Shown here: positions 33,828-42,587 of the stretch, in pieces
How positions within the stretch are numbered: the stretch's first letter is position 1
How the letters are laid out: the number at the start of each line of letters is the position of its first letter
NCBI GenBank assembly: GCA_017936345.1
Contig: JAGBFT010000090.1
Span: 1-56,164 of the forward strand
DNA length: 56,164 bases
Source of the DNA: Spirochaetaceae bacterium
GTDB lineage: Bacteria; Spirochaetota; Spirochaetia; Treponematales; Treponemataceae
Direction: 5' to 3'
Translations under genes and position numbers: made by a program
Notes under the pieces: generated by a model
Told to the model about the DNA's origin: nothing
The model's input: the letters and a program-made list of their open reading frames with translations, nothing else
Databases searched by the model: none

Positions 33828-34241
33828 CTAAAGTACCACCAGAAGGGTTCCTGCTGCGATGAGAATACAACCGACAATAGACTTTATGGTAAACACCTCA
33901 TGCAGAAAAGCAAAGGCCATCACCATGGTGATTACCAGACTAAATTTATCCACCGCCACAACCCTTGTAGCAGAACCAATCTGAAGGGCCTTGTAATAGC
34001 ACAACCAGGAAGCTCCCGTGGCCAAACCAGAGAGAATCAAAAAAAGCCAGCTTTTTCTACTGATATCATGGATTCCAGTCTGACCATGAGTAATAAATAC
34101 CATCATCCAAGCCATGAGTACTACCACCAGAGTACGTAAAGCCGTGGCAAGATTGGAATTCACTCCTTCAATACCAATTTTAGCAAGGATTGAGGTAAGG
34201 GCAGCAAAAACAGCTGATGCCAATGCAAAGATAAACCACAT
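33828..34241 (-). CDS. One-domain EamA-family transporter
   Basis: 137 residues with five hydrophobic helices, half the size of usual DMT/EamA exporters; the single domain must dimerise (COG2510-like). It sits between the binding-protein gene and the permease genes, all on one strand, and GGAGAG follows directly after the T-run of the upstream terminator. Export of an amino acid or related metabolite is the family expectation. Its position suggests that uptake and export of the same compound may be linked, but this is inference. Confidence 0.82.
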   Translation of the reverse strand: MWFIFALASAVFAALTSILAKIGIEGVNSNLATALRTLVVVLMAWMMVFITHGQTGIHDISRKSWLFLILSGLATGASWLCYYKALQIGSATRVVAVDKFSLVITMVMAFAFLHEVFTIKSIVGCILIAAGTLLVVL

Positions 34242-34250
34242 AATCTCTCC

Positions 34251-34294
34251 AAAAAAAAATGCCTAAGCCTGAATATCCAAGCCTAGGCATTTTC
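34251..34294 (-). terminator. Terminator after the TrpX-type binding-protein gene
   Basis: Minus-strand AATGCCTAGGCTTGG and its complement (34258-34291) form a strong stem followed by nine T. Transcription of the EamA and permease genes would come from read-through, keeping them below the binding protein. Confidence 0.85.
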
Positions 34295-34330
34295 CATTCA
34301 CTGGAACAAAGTCCAATCCATCAGGATAAA

Positions 34331-35311
34331 TTACTTCAACTGGGCAGCAACTTCCTCAGGAATTGCAACTCCAATAGCCTTAGCATTATCCATGTTTATG
34401 TACAAGTCACCGTTAGCCAAATATTCAATAGGCATATCGGCAGGATTCTTTCCGTCCTTCAGTATTGCTACAGCCTGCTTGGCAGTCTGCTTGCCCAACT
34501 CATAATAGTTGATTCCGTAAGTAGCAAGTCCACCAAGTTCTGTCATTCCCTGCTCACCGCAGAAAACAGGAAGCTTTGCAGGAACTGCCACCAAGGCAAC
34601 TGTAGCCATACCAGCTGCAATCATGTTGTCAGTAGGGGCATAAATGGCATCCACCTTGCCTACCAAACTTTGAGTTACCTGCTGAATTTCGTTGGAATTA
34701 GAAACTGTAGCATCAACATACTTGATTCCCAATTCATCACAAACCTTCTTTGCAATGTCAATCTGGAACTTTGAATTCTGTTCACTGGAGCAATACAGGA
34801 AACCAATGGTCTGCATATCAGGAACCAGCTGCTTTGCCAGTTTAATCTGGGCCTCAACAGGGGTCAAGTCCGAGGTTCCAGACACGTTTGTACCAGGCAA
34901 CTCATTGGATTTAACCAACTTGGCAGAAGCAGGGTCTGTAACGGCTGTTACAAGAATAGGAATGTTTCGAGTCAAGTTGGCTACAGCCTGGGCAGCGGGG
35001 GTAGCAATAGCCAAAATCAAATCGGAACGGTCATTTACCAATTTTTGTGCAATGGTAACACAGTTAGCCTGTTCACCCTGAGCATTCTGATAGTCAATCT
35101 GGATGTTCTGTCCGTCCACCAAACCAGCTTCTGCAAGACCGTCCACAAATCCTTGGTATGAGGCATCAAGGGCAGCATGCTCCACCAACTGCACCACACC
35201 AATCTTGTAAACCTTTTCGCCAGAGGCAGACTCCTTTGACCCACCAGCAAAAACCAAAGCTGTGCTCAACAGCACTGCTACACAAATAAGCGCAATCTTT
35301 TTTACGTTCAT
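34331..35311 (-). CDS. ABC transporter substrate-binding protein (TrpX/DUF534-like)
   Basis: 326 residues. Signal peptide MNVKKIALICVAVLLSTALV ending FAGGSKES, a form common in Treponema, without lipobox Cys. The rest matches ABC_sub_bind (pfam04392): two Rossmann-like lobes with YKIGVVQLVEHAALD, LILAIATPAAQAVANLT, PILVTAVTDP and FCGEQGMTELGGLATYGI. The ligand in characterised relatives is tryptophan or other aromatic amino acids. AAGGAG lies upstream of the ATG and a TTGACT promoter further back. Confidence 0.9.
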   Translation of the reverse strand: MNVKKIALICVAVLLSTALVFAGGSKESASGEKVYKIGVVQLVEHAALDASYQGFVDGLAEAGLVDGQNIQIDYQNAQGEQANCVTIAQKLVNDRSDLILAIATPAAQAVANLTRNIPILVTAVTDPASAKLVKSNELPGTNVSGTSDLTPVEAQIKLAKQLVPDMQTIGFLYCSSEQNSKFQIDIAKKVCDELGIKYVDATVSNSNEIQQVTQSLVGKVDAIYAPTDNMIAAGMATVALVAVPAKLPVFCGEQGMTELGGLATYGINYYELGKQTAKQAVAILKDGKNPADMPIEYLANGDLYINMDNAKAIGVAIPEEVAAQLK

Positions 35312-35373
35312 CGTATACTCCTTTTAATAAGTCCCAAATCATAAGAAAAATGAAATTAAACTTAATTTTTTTT

Positions 35374-35403
35374 ACTATAATAAAAGTTTTATAAATAAGT
35401 CAA
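35374..35403 (-). promoter_or_regulatory. Promoter of the TrpX-type transporter genes
   Basis: Minus-strand TTGACT (35398-35403), 18 bp spacer, TATAGT (35374-35379). The very AT-rich leader of about 55 nt contains no recognisable riboswitch. Confidence 0.6.
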
Positions 35404-35453
35404 GTAAGGAATGAGTAAATCTAGAGCCTTGTTGCTTGATTTAAAAATAATTC

Positions 35454-35482
35454 TTGAAAACCGTTCTATATAATGATACAAT
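35454..35482 (+). promoter_or_regulatory. Promoter of the GGDEF-family gene
   Basis: TTGAAA (35454-35459), 17 bp spacer, TACAAT (35477-35482) with TGA as extended -10. Confidence 0.6.
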
Positions 35483-35508
35483 CAAGCTAGTTGTGCACTG
35501 GAGATTTC

Positions 35509-36420
35509 GTGAAAAAATTTAGGCTCAATTTGTACAGGAACAAAAATTTATTTCTCCTCATCGGAATGCTGATAGTTCACCTGTTCTTCTCTGCTATTTT
35601 CTACCACTACAAAATCCCCTTTCTGGTTATCTATAATTGTTTTATCGTGATACTGTATGGTGCGTTGGCAAGAATGCTCACTCCCAAAAGAATATTTTCG
35701 ATTCTTGTCGTAATTAGTATTGAAGTTCCCCTCTACGCTCTTCTTACAGGGCTTTTGTTGGGGCCAAATTCTGGAACCATTTTCTTTTCCTATGCCATGA
35801 TTTCTGGGGTTTACCTCTATTCTGTTTCCTTGGATCGTCCTCTTTATCACTATATCCTCCTATCCTTGCCAGCAGTTTTTACTGTATTCTTTTTACTTGT
35901 TTGGAATAAACCACCCATTTATAATTTAGCAACAGTCAACCCCACTTTTATGGGCTTCCATAGAATTGCCTGTATTGTCATCTCTATCTTTGCTCTAGGA
36001 TATTTGTCCATCGGGCAGCAAAAGGAACTGGTTTCCACTCGACGAGCCAACATAAAATACATTGAGCGCCTACAGTTTATCTCCGACCATGACCCCTTGA
36101 CTCAAATTCCCAACCGACGCTATATCAATCGCCAGTTGTCTCGTATGAGGGAATACACAATTGTTATCTTTGACATTGACAACTTTAAATCCATCAACGA
36201 TACCTACGGTCACCAAATTGGGGACCAGATTCTCTGCCGTATTGCAGACAAACCCTTTGGATTTGAAAATTTCAATCTCAATGTAACTATTACTGCAGGA
36301 GTTTCTTGGTATAGTAGCGAAAATAGCACTGAAGAAGTAATTGCAGAAGCGGACTTTCTTCTGTATCACGGCAAAAAAACTGGAAAAAACAAGGTGGTTT
36401 TCCCCACAGATGTTGCCTAA
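35509..36420 (+). CDS. GGDEF-family membrane protein lacking the GGDEF motif
   Basis: 303 residues from GTG 35509 (TGGAGA upstream). The N-terminal half has about six membrane helices. A diguanylate cyclase fold begins normally: DHDPLTQIPNRRY, then IVIFDIDNFKSINDTYGHQIGDQILCRI. It then jumps straight to the final strands FNLNVTITAGVSWY and a last helix. The roughly 60-70 residues that hold the GG(D/E)EF active-site loop are missing, with the frame intact. The protein cannot make c-di-GMP as a normal cyclase; it may be a receptor remnant, a partner of another cyclase, or a decaying gene. The next gene begins 22 bases later. Confidence 0.85.
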   Translation: MKKFRLNLYRNKNLFLLIGMLIVHLFFSAIFYHYKIPFLVIYNCFIVILYGALARMLTPKRIFSILVVISIEVPLYALLTGLLLGPNSGTIFFSYAMISGVYLYSVSLDRPLYHYILLSLPAVFTVFFLLVWNKPPIYNLATVNPTFMGFHRIACIVISIFALGYLSIGQQKELVSTRRANIKYIERLQFISDHDPLTQIPNRRYINRQLSRMREYTIVIFDIDNFKSINDTYGHQIGDQILCRIADKPFGFENFNLNVTITAGVSWYSSENSTEEVIAEADFLLYHGKKTGKNKVVFPTDVA

Positions 36421-36442
36421 TTTTCTGGAGAATATATCTTTT

Positions 36443-37000
36443 ATGGTAAAAAAAATACTGCTTGCTGGTTTATTTTTATTTACTACTCTTTCTGCTTGGA
36501 CCGTAGATTGGTTTGCCTTTGGTGGCTCCTTCGGAACCTCTGCCATTGTCAATACTGATAAAAGTATCCGTCAATATACAGAGAATTTTCATCGCATTGT
36601 TCTAGAATTTGATATTACCACCGAATTTACACTTCACCCTGCCATCCGTCTTTCTTTTGGATCCATTTTACTAACAGATTTCAGGTTTAAAAACGACAAC
36701 CACTTCAATTCCTTGGACTATAATTTTTATACGGGTGTCAGGGTGTATCCTGGTCTAGCAGGTTTGCGACTAGGAGTAGATTATAACCTAGGGCGACGCA
36801 CAGATTTTATTCAAATTGACAGTTTGCAAGACACTCGTTCTACTCGCTGGGGCAATGGATTTCGTTTTTTGTTGGAATACGACTTCCGAGCAGGCAAGAT
36901 GGGGTTGCTACCCATAATCGGGGGAGGTTGGCGTCATGTTCCTCGTGGAGGCTCCTCTGACCATATATTCTCTGTCTACTTCAAGCTATTGTATCGCTAA
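36443..37000 (+). CDS. Exported outer-membrane-like beta-barrel protein
   Basis: 185 residues. Signal peptide MVKKILLAGLFLFTTLSAW, then alternating hydrophobic and polar strands rich in Tyr, Phe and Arg (for example LDYNFYTGVRVYPG and GLRLGVDYNLGRR), ending HIFSVYFKLLYR, which resembles the C-terminal strand of outer-membrane barrels. Eight strands would fit the length. Family unknown. It follows the GGDEF-family gene closely, with TGGAG near the ATG, and is likely co-transcribed with it. Confidence 0.72.
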   Translation: MVKKILLAGLFLFTTLSAWTVDWFAFGGSFGTSAIVNTDKSIRQYTENFHRIVLEFDITTEFTLHPAIRLSFGSILLTDFRFKNDNHFNSLDYNFYTGVRVYPGLAGLRLGVDYNLGRRTDFIQIDSLQDTRSTRWGNGFRFLLEYDFRAGKMGLLPIIGGGWRHVPRGGSSDHIFSVYFKLLYR

Positions 37001-37033
37001 AAAAATACCCCTAAAGTCAAACCTTAGGGGTAT
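37000..37033. terminator. Bidirectional terminator between the barrel gene and rny
   Basis: ATACCCCTAA (37005-37014) pairs with TTAGGGGTAT (37024-37033). On the minus strand it is followed by a T-run (for rny); on the plus strand the tail is less U-rich. Confidence 0.8.
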
Positions 37034-37080
37034 ATCTGCTTGTCTTTTAAACTCAATTAACAGCTCTGAAAGAATAATCT

Positions 37081-38613
37081 TTATCGAGCATAATCCACGA
37101 TACGAGTTTCTCGAATCATAGTGATTTTAATTCGGCCGGGATACCGTAAGTCAGATTCAATTTGCTTAGCAATCTTACGAGCCAATTCCTTTACATCCTG
37201 ATCAGGAATCTTTTCGTTATTCACCAGAATACGCAACTCACGACCAGCCTGAATAGCATAGGCCTTTTGCACACCATTGAACTGCTCGGCAATAGCCTCC
37301 AGGTTTTCCAGCCGTTTTATGTAGTTATCCACAGTTTCACGGCGAGCTCCGGGACGCGCGGCAGAAATAGCATCTGCAATTTGAACAAGTACAGACTCGA
37401 TGCTGTTCTGCTCAATATCGTTATGGTGGGAACCAACTGCATTCACAACGATGGGATGTTCTCCCATTTTGCGAGCCATATCCATACCAATTTCTGCATG
37501 GTTCTGGTCAGAATCGCTTTCCGCTCCCTTACCAATGTCGTGGAGCAGAGCGCCACGTTTAGCCAGCTCCCGGTTGCATCCCAGCTCTCCTGCCAGCATT
37601 CCAGCAATCAGAGCCACCTCCTTGGAGTGGTACAGCACGTTCTGACCGTAGCTGGTACGGAAGTACAAGCGACCAAGGGCTCTAATTCCATTCTGGTTCA
37701 TGTTATGGATTCCCAAGTCAAACAGAACCTTTTCGCCCTCTTCGTAAATCTTCTGCTGGATTTCCTTAGTAACCTTTTGAACCACTTCCTCAATACGAGC
37801 CGGATGAATTCGTCCATCTGTGATTAACCGCTCCAAGGCAATCTTTGCAATTTCCTTACGCACAGGGTCAAAGCAAGAGATGACCACGGCCTCTGGAGTA
37901 TCATCAATGATGATGTCCACTCCAGTAAGGGTCTCCAAAGCACGAATATTACGACCTTCACGTCCAATAATGCGTCCTTTCATTTCATCACTGGGAAGAG
38001 ATACTGTAGAAACTGTCACCTCGCTAGTTGTTTCTGTTGCAATACGCTGAATTGTGGAAACAAGAATTTCACGAGCCTTCTTTTCTGCAGAAAGCTGCGC
38101 ATCCTGCTCAATCTTGTTCAACAGGGCCTGAGCATCATGACGAGCCTCATTCTCCAAATTCTGGATAATCAGATTCTTCGCTTCCTGACTTGATAAACCG
38201 GAGATTCGCTCCAGTTCCTGTCTATAGCGCTCTTCCTCTCCTGCCAACTCATTTTCTCTACGGGAAATCCGACTTTCACGCTCAACAAATCCTTGCTCCT
38301 GCTTGTCCAAGTCGTTTCTGCGTTTGTCCAATGTTTCTTCCCGGCGTTCCAATTTTTGCTCAATCTTATCAAGGTTAGCCCTTCTTTCACGGTGCTCCCG
38401 ATCCTGCTGCTTTTGTTCCCGAATGAGTTGGTCCTTCGCCTCTAATAGAATTTCTTTCTTCTGTGCTTCTGCTTCTTTTATCGCATCCTGTTTAATACGT
38501 TCCGCTCTTTGTTCGGACGCAGAGAGTTGAAATCTGGCATACAGCCAGCGAATAGTCCATCCAAGAACAATTCCTACAGCAGGGAGGGCAACATACAATA
38601 GGATGTTGCTCAT
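37081..38613 (-). CDS. rny: Ribonuclease Y
   Basis: 510 residues with the RNase Y order: N-terminal membrane helix (about 4-22), long charged coiled coil (to about 200), KH domain (MKGRIIGREGRNIRALETLTG) and HD domain with the metal motif HDIGKG and SHHND. It is a membrane-bound endoribonuclease that starts mRNA decay. The ATG at 38613 has AAGGAG at good spacing; an in-frame ATG 18 bases earlier lies before that site. Own promoter and terminator. Confidence 0.95.
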   Translation of the reverse strand: MSNILLYVALPAVGIVLGWTIRWLYARFQLSASEQRAERIKQDAIKEAEAQKKEILLEAKDQLIREQKQQDREHRERRANLDKIEQKLERREETLDKRRNDLDKQEQGFVERESRISRRENELAGEEERYRQELERISGLSSQEAKNLIIQNLENEARHDAQALLNKIEQDAQLSAEKKAREILVSTIQRIATETTSEVTVSTVSLPSDEMKGRIIGREGRNIRALETLTGVDIIIDDTPEAVVISCFDPVRKEIAKIALERLITDGRIHPARIEEVVQKVTKEIQQKIYEEGEKVLFDLGIHNMNQNGIRALGRLYFRTSYGQNVLYHSKEVALIAGMLAGELGCNRELAKRGALLHDIGKGAESDSDQNHAEIGMDMARKMGEHPIVVNAVGSHHNDIEQNSIESVLVQIADAISAARPGARRETVDNYIKRLENLEAIAEQFNGVQKAYAIQAGRELRILVNNEKIPDQDVKELARKIAKQIESDLRYPGRIKITMIRETRIVDYAR

Positions 38614-38652
38614 ACCTAACTCCTTACTCATCTATAGAATTGATTTGTATAC

Positions 38653-38681
38653 AAGTTACCATATCTAAGCCAGATTGTCAA
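38653..38681 (-). promoter_or_regulatory. Promoter of rny
   Basis: Minus-strand TTGACA (38676-38681), 17 bp spacer, TAACTT (38653-38658) with TGG extension. Confidence 0.65.
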
Positions 38682-38807
38682 ACTAAAATCTTACCATTTC
38701 AAAACTTGTCAAGGAAATACACCAGCTACAAAGTCCCATAAAGCCGTCTTCCTTGCATTTTTTTCCTAAATTTAACAATTCTCCTTTAATTCTTTTCTCA
38801 ATTTTAT

Positions 38808-38836
38808 TTGACGGATAAAAATTTATAGTATATATT
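38808..38836 (+). promoter_or_regulatory. Promoter of the citrate synthase gene
   Basis: TTGACG (38808-38813), 17 bp spacer, TATATT (38831-38836); the leader is about 22 nt and contains AGGAGG. Confidence 0.7.
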
Positions 38837-38864
38837 TTATCTCGATAAATAAACAGGAGGAACC

Positions 38865-40211
38865 ATGTCTCTAGAAAACAAAATTTCAATCTATAGTGAT
38901 TCAGCTCGTACTAGCAGTATTATTGACTCTGATTTATACACAAAATATGAAGTGAAACGTGGTCTTCGTGACATTAGTGGCAAGGGTGTTTTAGCTGGTC
39001 TTACAGAAATCTCTGAAGTTATGGCTTACCGTATAGAGGAGGGAGACTTAATTCCTTGTGAGGGGCGTTTATTTTACCGTGGATATGATATACGAGACTT
39101 GGTAAATGGTTTTCTAAAAGACAAGCGTTTTGGTTACGAGGAGATTTGTTTTTTGCTGATTATGGGCTACCTCCCATCTAGAGAACAATATACCGAATTC
39201 CGCCAGGTACTTTCGAGTCTTATATCCCTACCAGATGAATTCCTTAGAAATACTATTATGAATGCACCTGGACATGATATGATGAACCAGTTGGCAACCA
39301 GCATTCTTACTCTTTACACCTATGATTCCAATCCGGAAGATATTTCTATTCCCAATGTCTTGCGACAATGTCTTCAGCTAATTGCCCAGTTCCCCAGTCT
39401 CATGGTTCATGGCTTTCAGTCCTATGCATATTACTACAACAAACAAAGCTTGATTATTCATACTCCGGAACCAGAATTGTCTATTGCACAAAATATTTTG
39501 CATATGCTACGACCTGATTCCAACTTTACAGAATTGGAAGCAAAAATTTTGGACTTGGCACTAGTTCTTCATGCAGAGCATGGTGGTGGCAACAACTCTA
39601 CCTTTACCAATCACGTAGTTACCTCATCTGGAACAGACACCTACTCTGCCATGGCCGCCTCCCTTTGTTCCTTGAAAGGACCTCGCCATGGTGGAGCCAA
39701 CATCAAAGTTGTGCAGATGTTTGAAGACATGAAGACAAATATCAAGGACTGGAAAGACGATGATGAAATTTCTCACTACATTGAACGATTGTTAGACAAG
39801 GATGCCTTTGACAAGAGTGGCCTGGTTTATGGAATTGGCCATGCTGTTTATTCCTTGTCTGACCCACGCTCCTTGATTTTACGAGAATTTGTGGAAGAAT
39901 TGGCTCATTCCAAGGGCGCAGTAGAAGAATATGATTTTTATTCAAAGGTAGAAACCTTGGCTCCACAGGTAATTAGTCATAGACGGAAAATGTACAAGGG
40001 TGTTAGTGCCAACATTGACTTCTATTCGGGATTTGTATACAAAATGCTGGACTTGCCTCCAGCCCTCTATACACCACTCTTTGCTACAGCCCGAATTGCG
40101 GGTTGGTCAGCCCATCGCATAGAAGAATTGGCCAATGAAGGTAAAATTATTCGTCCTGCATATAAGGCTGTGTGCGGACACAAACAATACACAGAAATGG
40201 AAACAAGATAA
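38865..40211 (+). CDS. gltA: Citrate synthase
   Basis: 448 residues of the citrate/methylcitrate synthase family. The catalytic His is in LVLHAEHGGGNNSTF, the second in GIGHAVYSLSDPR, and the Asp in SANIDFYSGF. It joins acetyl-CoA and oxaloacetate. The N-terminal 45 residues are longer than in the short bacterial enzymes. Oral and host treponemes have few TCA enzymes, so the likely job is a partial pathway towards 2-oxoglutarate and glutamate; no aconitase or isocitrate dehydrogenase gene is in view. AGGAGG precedes the ATG. The M29 peptidase gene follows after 20 bases. Confidence 0.92.
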   Translation: MSLENKISIYSDSARTSSIIDSDLYTKYEVKRGLRDISGKGVLAGLTEISEVMAYRIEEGDLIPCEGRLFYRGYDIRDLVNGFLKDKRFGYEEICFLLIMGYLPSREQYTEFRQVLSSLISLPDEFLRNTIMNAPGHDMMNQLATSILTLYTYDSNPEDISIPNVLRQCLQLIAQFPSLMVHGFQSYAYYYNKQSLIIHTPEPELSIAQNILHMLRPDSNFTELEAKILDLALVLHAEHGGGNNSTFTNHVVTSSGTDTYSAMAASLCSLKGPRHGGANIKVVQMFEDMKTNIKDWKDDDEISHYIERLLDKDAFDKSGLVYGIGHAVYSLSDPRSLILREFVEELAHSKGAVEEYDFYSKVETLAPQVISHRRKMYKGVSANIDFYSGFVYKMLDLPPALYTPLFATARIAGWSAHRIEELANEGKIIRPAYKAVCGHKQYTEMETR

Positions 40212-40231
40212 CAAGGATTTTGGAGTTTTAG

Positions 40232-41407
40232 ATGAAAGAGTTACTGGAAAAAATCAATCAATCTGCCCGCAAAATTGTGAATGACGTATGTAAAATTCGT
40301 TCTGAGGAACGAGTTCTCATCATTACCAATCGGGTTTTGGAAGAGCTTTCCATCAGTGATAAAGCTACGGCTAAAACCACTATCCTTCCACAGGTTGAGA
40401 TTATCGCTCAGGCTCTCTATGATGAATGTGAAAATGCTGGTGCAAAAGTTTCCATGGTAACACAACCAGCAAAACATTCAATGGATTCCGCTGATGAAAC
40501 AGTACTGGCAGCCCTTAAAACTGAACCTGATGTGTGTTTTTCTATTTCACACCATATGCTAGGGAAAGATGCAAATGGGATTTCTCATCCGTATGTTGAT
40601 GATGAAGGCAATTCTTACGACCATATCTTTGACTATTTATTGTATGGTAAAAAGACCATGCGCTCAGCCTGGACACCAGGAATCACCCTGGATATGTTTG
40701 AAAGAACTGTTGCCATCGATTATCATGAATTACAGCAACGGTGTGCCACCCTCTGCAAGCTATACAAAAATGTTGTGCAAGTCGAAGTAAAGGCTCCGGC
40801 AGGAACTGATTTAGTCATCCCTGTAGAAGGAAGGCAGCCCCTTGCTGACGACGGAGATTTTAGCAAGCCTGGAACAGGAGGCAACATTCCTGCCGGAGAG
40901 GTTTTTATCAGTCCAGTTGTGGGCAATGGAAAAGACAAGGGCTGTTCAGGACGCATTGTCTTTGATGGCTCTATGTCTGTCAATTCTGGCTGTGTAGCCA
41001 TTAATGACCCCATTATAGTTGATGTCACAGGTGGATTTATCACCAATATCAGTGGTGGATACGAAGCACAAAAACTCCTTGAAACTATCACGGAGGCCGA
41101 ACAAGAAGCCTTGGCAATGGGCAAGGATGGCCGTCTATCACAGGAAGATTCCCAGTTGTATTACAGAAATGCCCGTAATATCGGTGAGTTGGGAATTGGA
41201 TTGAATCCCGCCGCCAAGATAACTGGCAATATGTTGGAAGATGAAAAGGTATTCAAAACCTGTCACATTGCCATTGGTGAAAACTACGATAATGATGCCA
41301 ATGCACTTATTCACCTGGATGGAGTGATTAAAAATCCAATGATTGATTTTATATATCAAGATGCAAGTCGGCGGCGGGTTCTTGATAATGGGGTGATACA
41401 GTTTTAA
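40232..41407 (+). CDS. M29-like aminopeptidase
   Basis: 391 residues resembling thermophilic-type aminopeptidases (AmpS/PepS). The C-terminal half has the family metal and substrate segments: IGELGIGLNP, MLEDEKVFKTCHIAIGENYD and LIHLDGVIKNPMIDF. The N-terminal domain is less well conserved. It probably removes N-terminal residues from peptides in the cytoplasm; no signal peptide. TTGGAG lies before the ATG. Co-transcribed with gltA and closed by a terminator. Confidence 0.85.
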   Translation: MKELLEKINQSARKIVNDVCKIRSEERVLIITNRVLEELSISDKATAKTTILPQVEIIAQALYDECENAGAKVSMVTQPAKHSMDSADETVLAALKTEPDVCFSISHHMLGKDANGISHPYVDDEGNSYDHIFDYLLYGKKTMRSAWTPGITLDMFERTVAIDYHELQQRCATLCKLYKNVVQVEVKAPAGTDLVIPVEGRQPLADDGDFSKPGTGGNIPAGEVFISPVVGNGKDKGCSGRIVFDGSMSVNSGCVAINDPIIVDVTGGFITNISGGYEAQKLLETITEAEQEALAMGKDGRLSQEDSQLYYRNARNIGELGIGLNPAAKITGNMLEDEKVFKTCHIAIGENYDNDANALIHLDGVIKNPMIDFIYQDASRRRVLDNGVIQF

Positions 41408-41440
41408 CTGCTGGACCCTTGCATTCAAGTCCAAGCGAAA

Positions 41441-41469
41441 AAAAAACTGCCCCAAATGGCAGTTTTTTT
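41441..41469 (+). terminator. Terminator of the gltA-aminopeptidase transcript
   Basis: AAAACTGCC (41443-41451) pairs with GGCAGTTTT (41458-41466), ending in seven T. It abuts the 3' end of the opposing tRNA gene. Confidence 0.88.
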
Positions 41470-41470
41470 A

Positions 41471-41544
41471 TGGGCCCACCTGGACTTGAACCAGGGACCT
41501 ACGGATTATGAGTCCGCAGCTCTAACCGACTGAGCTATAGGCCC
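41471..41544 (-). tRNA. tRNA with anticodon CAU (Ile2 or elongator Met)
   Basis: 74 nt cloverleaf on the minus strand. The acceptor stem GGGCCTA pairs with TGGGCCC; the D arm TAGCTCAGTCGGTTAGAGC and the T arm around GGTTCAAGTCC are regular; the anticodon loop reads CTCATAA. The discriminator is A and CCA is not encoded. The ACUCAUAAU context recalls both E. coli ileX and metT; lysidine-modified tRNA-Ile is slightly favoured. It does not look like the initiator. Confidence 0.93.
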
Positions 41545-41560
41545 TTCAAAATGTTTTGTC

Positions 41561-41589
41561 AATCTATCACAAAAACTAGGAAAAATCAA
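41561..41589 (-). promoter_or_regulatory. Promoter of the CAU tRNA gene
   Basis: Minus-strand TTGATT (41584-41589), 17 bp spacer, TAGATT (41561-41566) with TGA extension, placing the start about 10 bases before the mature tRNA. Confidence 0.5.
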
Positions 41590-41606
41590 GGACTTGCATT
41601 CCTAAA

Positions 41607-41912
41607 TTATTTCAATTTGTCATCTCCATTTTTTTTCTTTGGATTGGCTGGAAACCAACCCTTTCTTACACGTTCTTCCTGTTCCTTTAATTCCCCAATG
41701 CTCCATAAACACGAAAAACCAACCACAGCCAGAGCTGAAGAAGCAATCGTATTATCTATAAAAACTGAAATAGCACAAAAAGCTATTCCAGCAACCAAAA
41801 AAAATGGCCAAATCTTAGCTGAAAAGTGATATTCTCCTTTAATAACTATGGGATGAAATATTCCAATGGTTAAAAAACTTATCACCCCAATAATAACTCC
41901 AGTCCAATTCAT
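41607..41912 (-). CDS. DUF4491 membrane protein
   Basis: 101 residues from the ATG with AAAGGAG upstream (the frame extends 8 codons further). It begins MNWTGVIIGVISFLTIGIFH and continues HPIVIKGEYHFS; three membrane helices are followed by FSCLWSIGELKEQEERVRKG and a charged tail with WFPANPKKK. This is the DUF4491 pattern known from anaerobic host-associated bacteria. Function unknown. Confidence 0.85.
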   Translation of the reverse strand: MNWTGVIIGVISFLTIGIFHPIVIKGEYHFSAKIWPFFLVAGIAFCAISVFIDNTIASSALAVVGFSCLWSIGELKEQEERVRKGWFPANPKKKNGDDKLK

Positions 41913-41991
41913 AGGTACTCCTTTTATAGAAATCAAACAATATTCATTTTTTCTATATCTATAATCTAATCTTTTTTTTATAAAAAGTCAC

Positions 41992-42039
41992 ATAAAAAAA
42001 TCTTCATAGATTATTGAAATATAACAACCTATGAAGATT
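41992..42039 (-). terminator. Terminator of tpx
   Basis: AATCTTCATAG (41999-42009) pairs perfectly with CTATGAAGATT (42029-42039); seven T follow on the minus strand. Confidence 0.85.
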
Positions 42040-42067
42040 ATACAAGCAATTTCTTTCTGTCTTTCAA

Positions 42068-42559
42068 TTACAAGGATTTAAGAGCAGATAAAACCTCATC
42101 ATAGTTTGGTTCAGATGTAACTTCTTCTACTAACTGAACATATCGTACTGTATCCTTTTCATCAACGATGAAGATTGCACGTGCCAACAAACCAAGTTCG
42201 TTGATTAAAACACCAAATGCCTCACCAAAACTCTTGTCTTTATAGTCAGAATAGAGCTTCACAGCATCAATTCCAGCAGCTCCACACCATCGAGCCTGTG
42301 CAAATGGTAAATCCATAGAGATAACATTGATTGACACATCTCCCAATGCAGCAGCCTCCTTGTTAAAGCGTCGTACTTCAGTATCACATACAGGAGTATC
42401 GATTGAGGGAACTGTAATAAATACACGTTTACCCTTAATATCGCTACTTGCTATCGCACTCAAATCACCTGCCACAACGGTAAATTTTGGAGAAGCCCCA
42501 CCAACCGCTGGCAAGGTTCCTACTAAATTCATTGGTGCACCACCCATCTTAACTTGCAT
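42068..42559 (-). CDS. tpx: Thiol peroxidase Tpx
   Basis: 163 residues, an atypical 2-Cys peroxiredoxin. The peroxidatic Cys58 is in PSIDTPVCDTEVR and the resolving Cys92 in QARWCGAAG, both at the spacing of the Tpx family. It reduces hydrogen and organic peroxides with thioredoxin, important in an anaerobe without catalase. AGGAGG is seven bases before the ATG; the 30 codons of open frame upstream contain the promoter and are not coding. Confidence 0.95.
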   Translation of the reverse strand: MQVKMGGAPMNLVGTLPAVGGASPKFTVVAGDLSAIASSDIKGKRVFITVPSIDTPVCDTEVRRFNKEAAALGDVSINVISMDLPFAQARWCGAAGIDAVKLYSDYKDKSFGEAFGVLINELGLLARAIFIVDEKDTVRYVQLVEEVTSEPNYDEVLSALKSL

Positions 42560-42587
42560 AATTTGCCTCCTAAAAATTATATATATA

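Noticed and set aside
35312..35373. Riboswitch or T-box in the TrpX-type operon leader
   Set aside because: The leader is short, AT-rich and has no T-box core or terminator.
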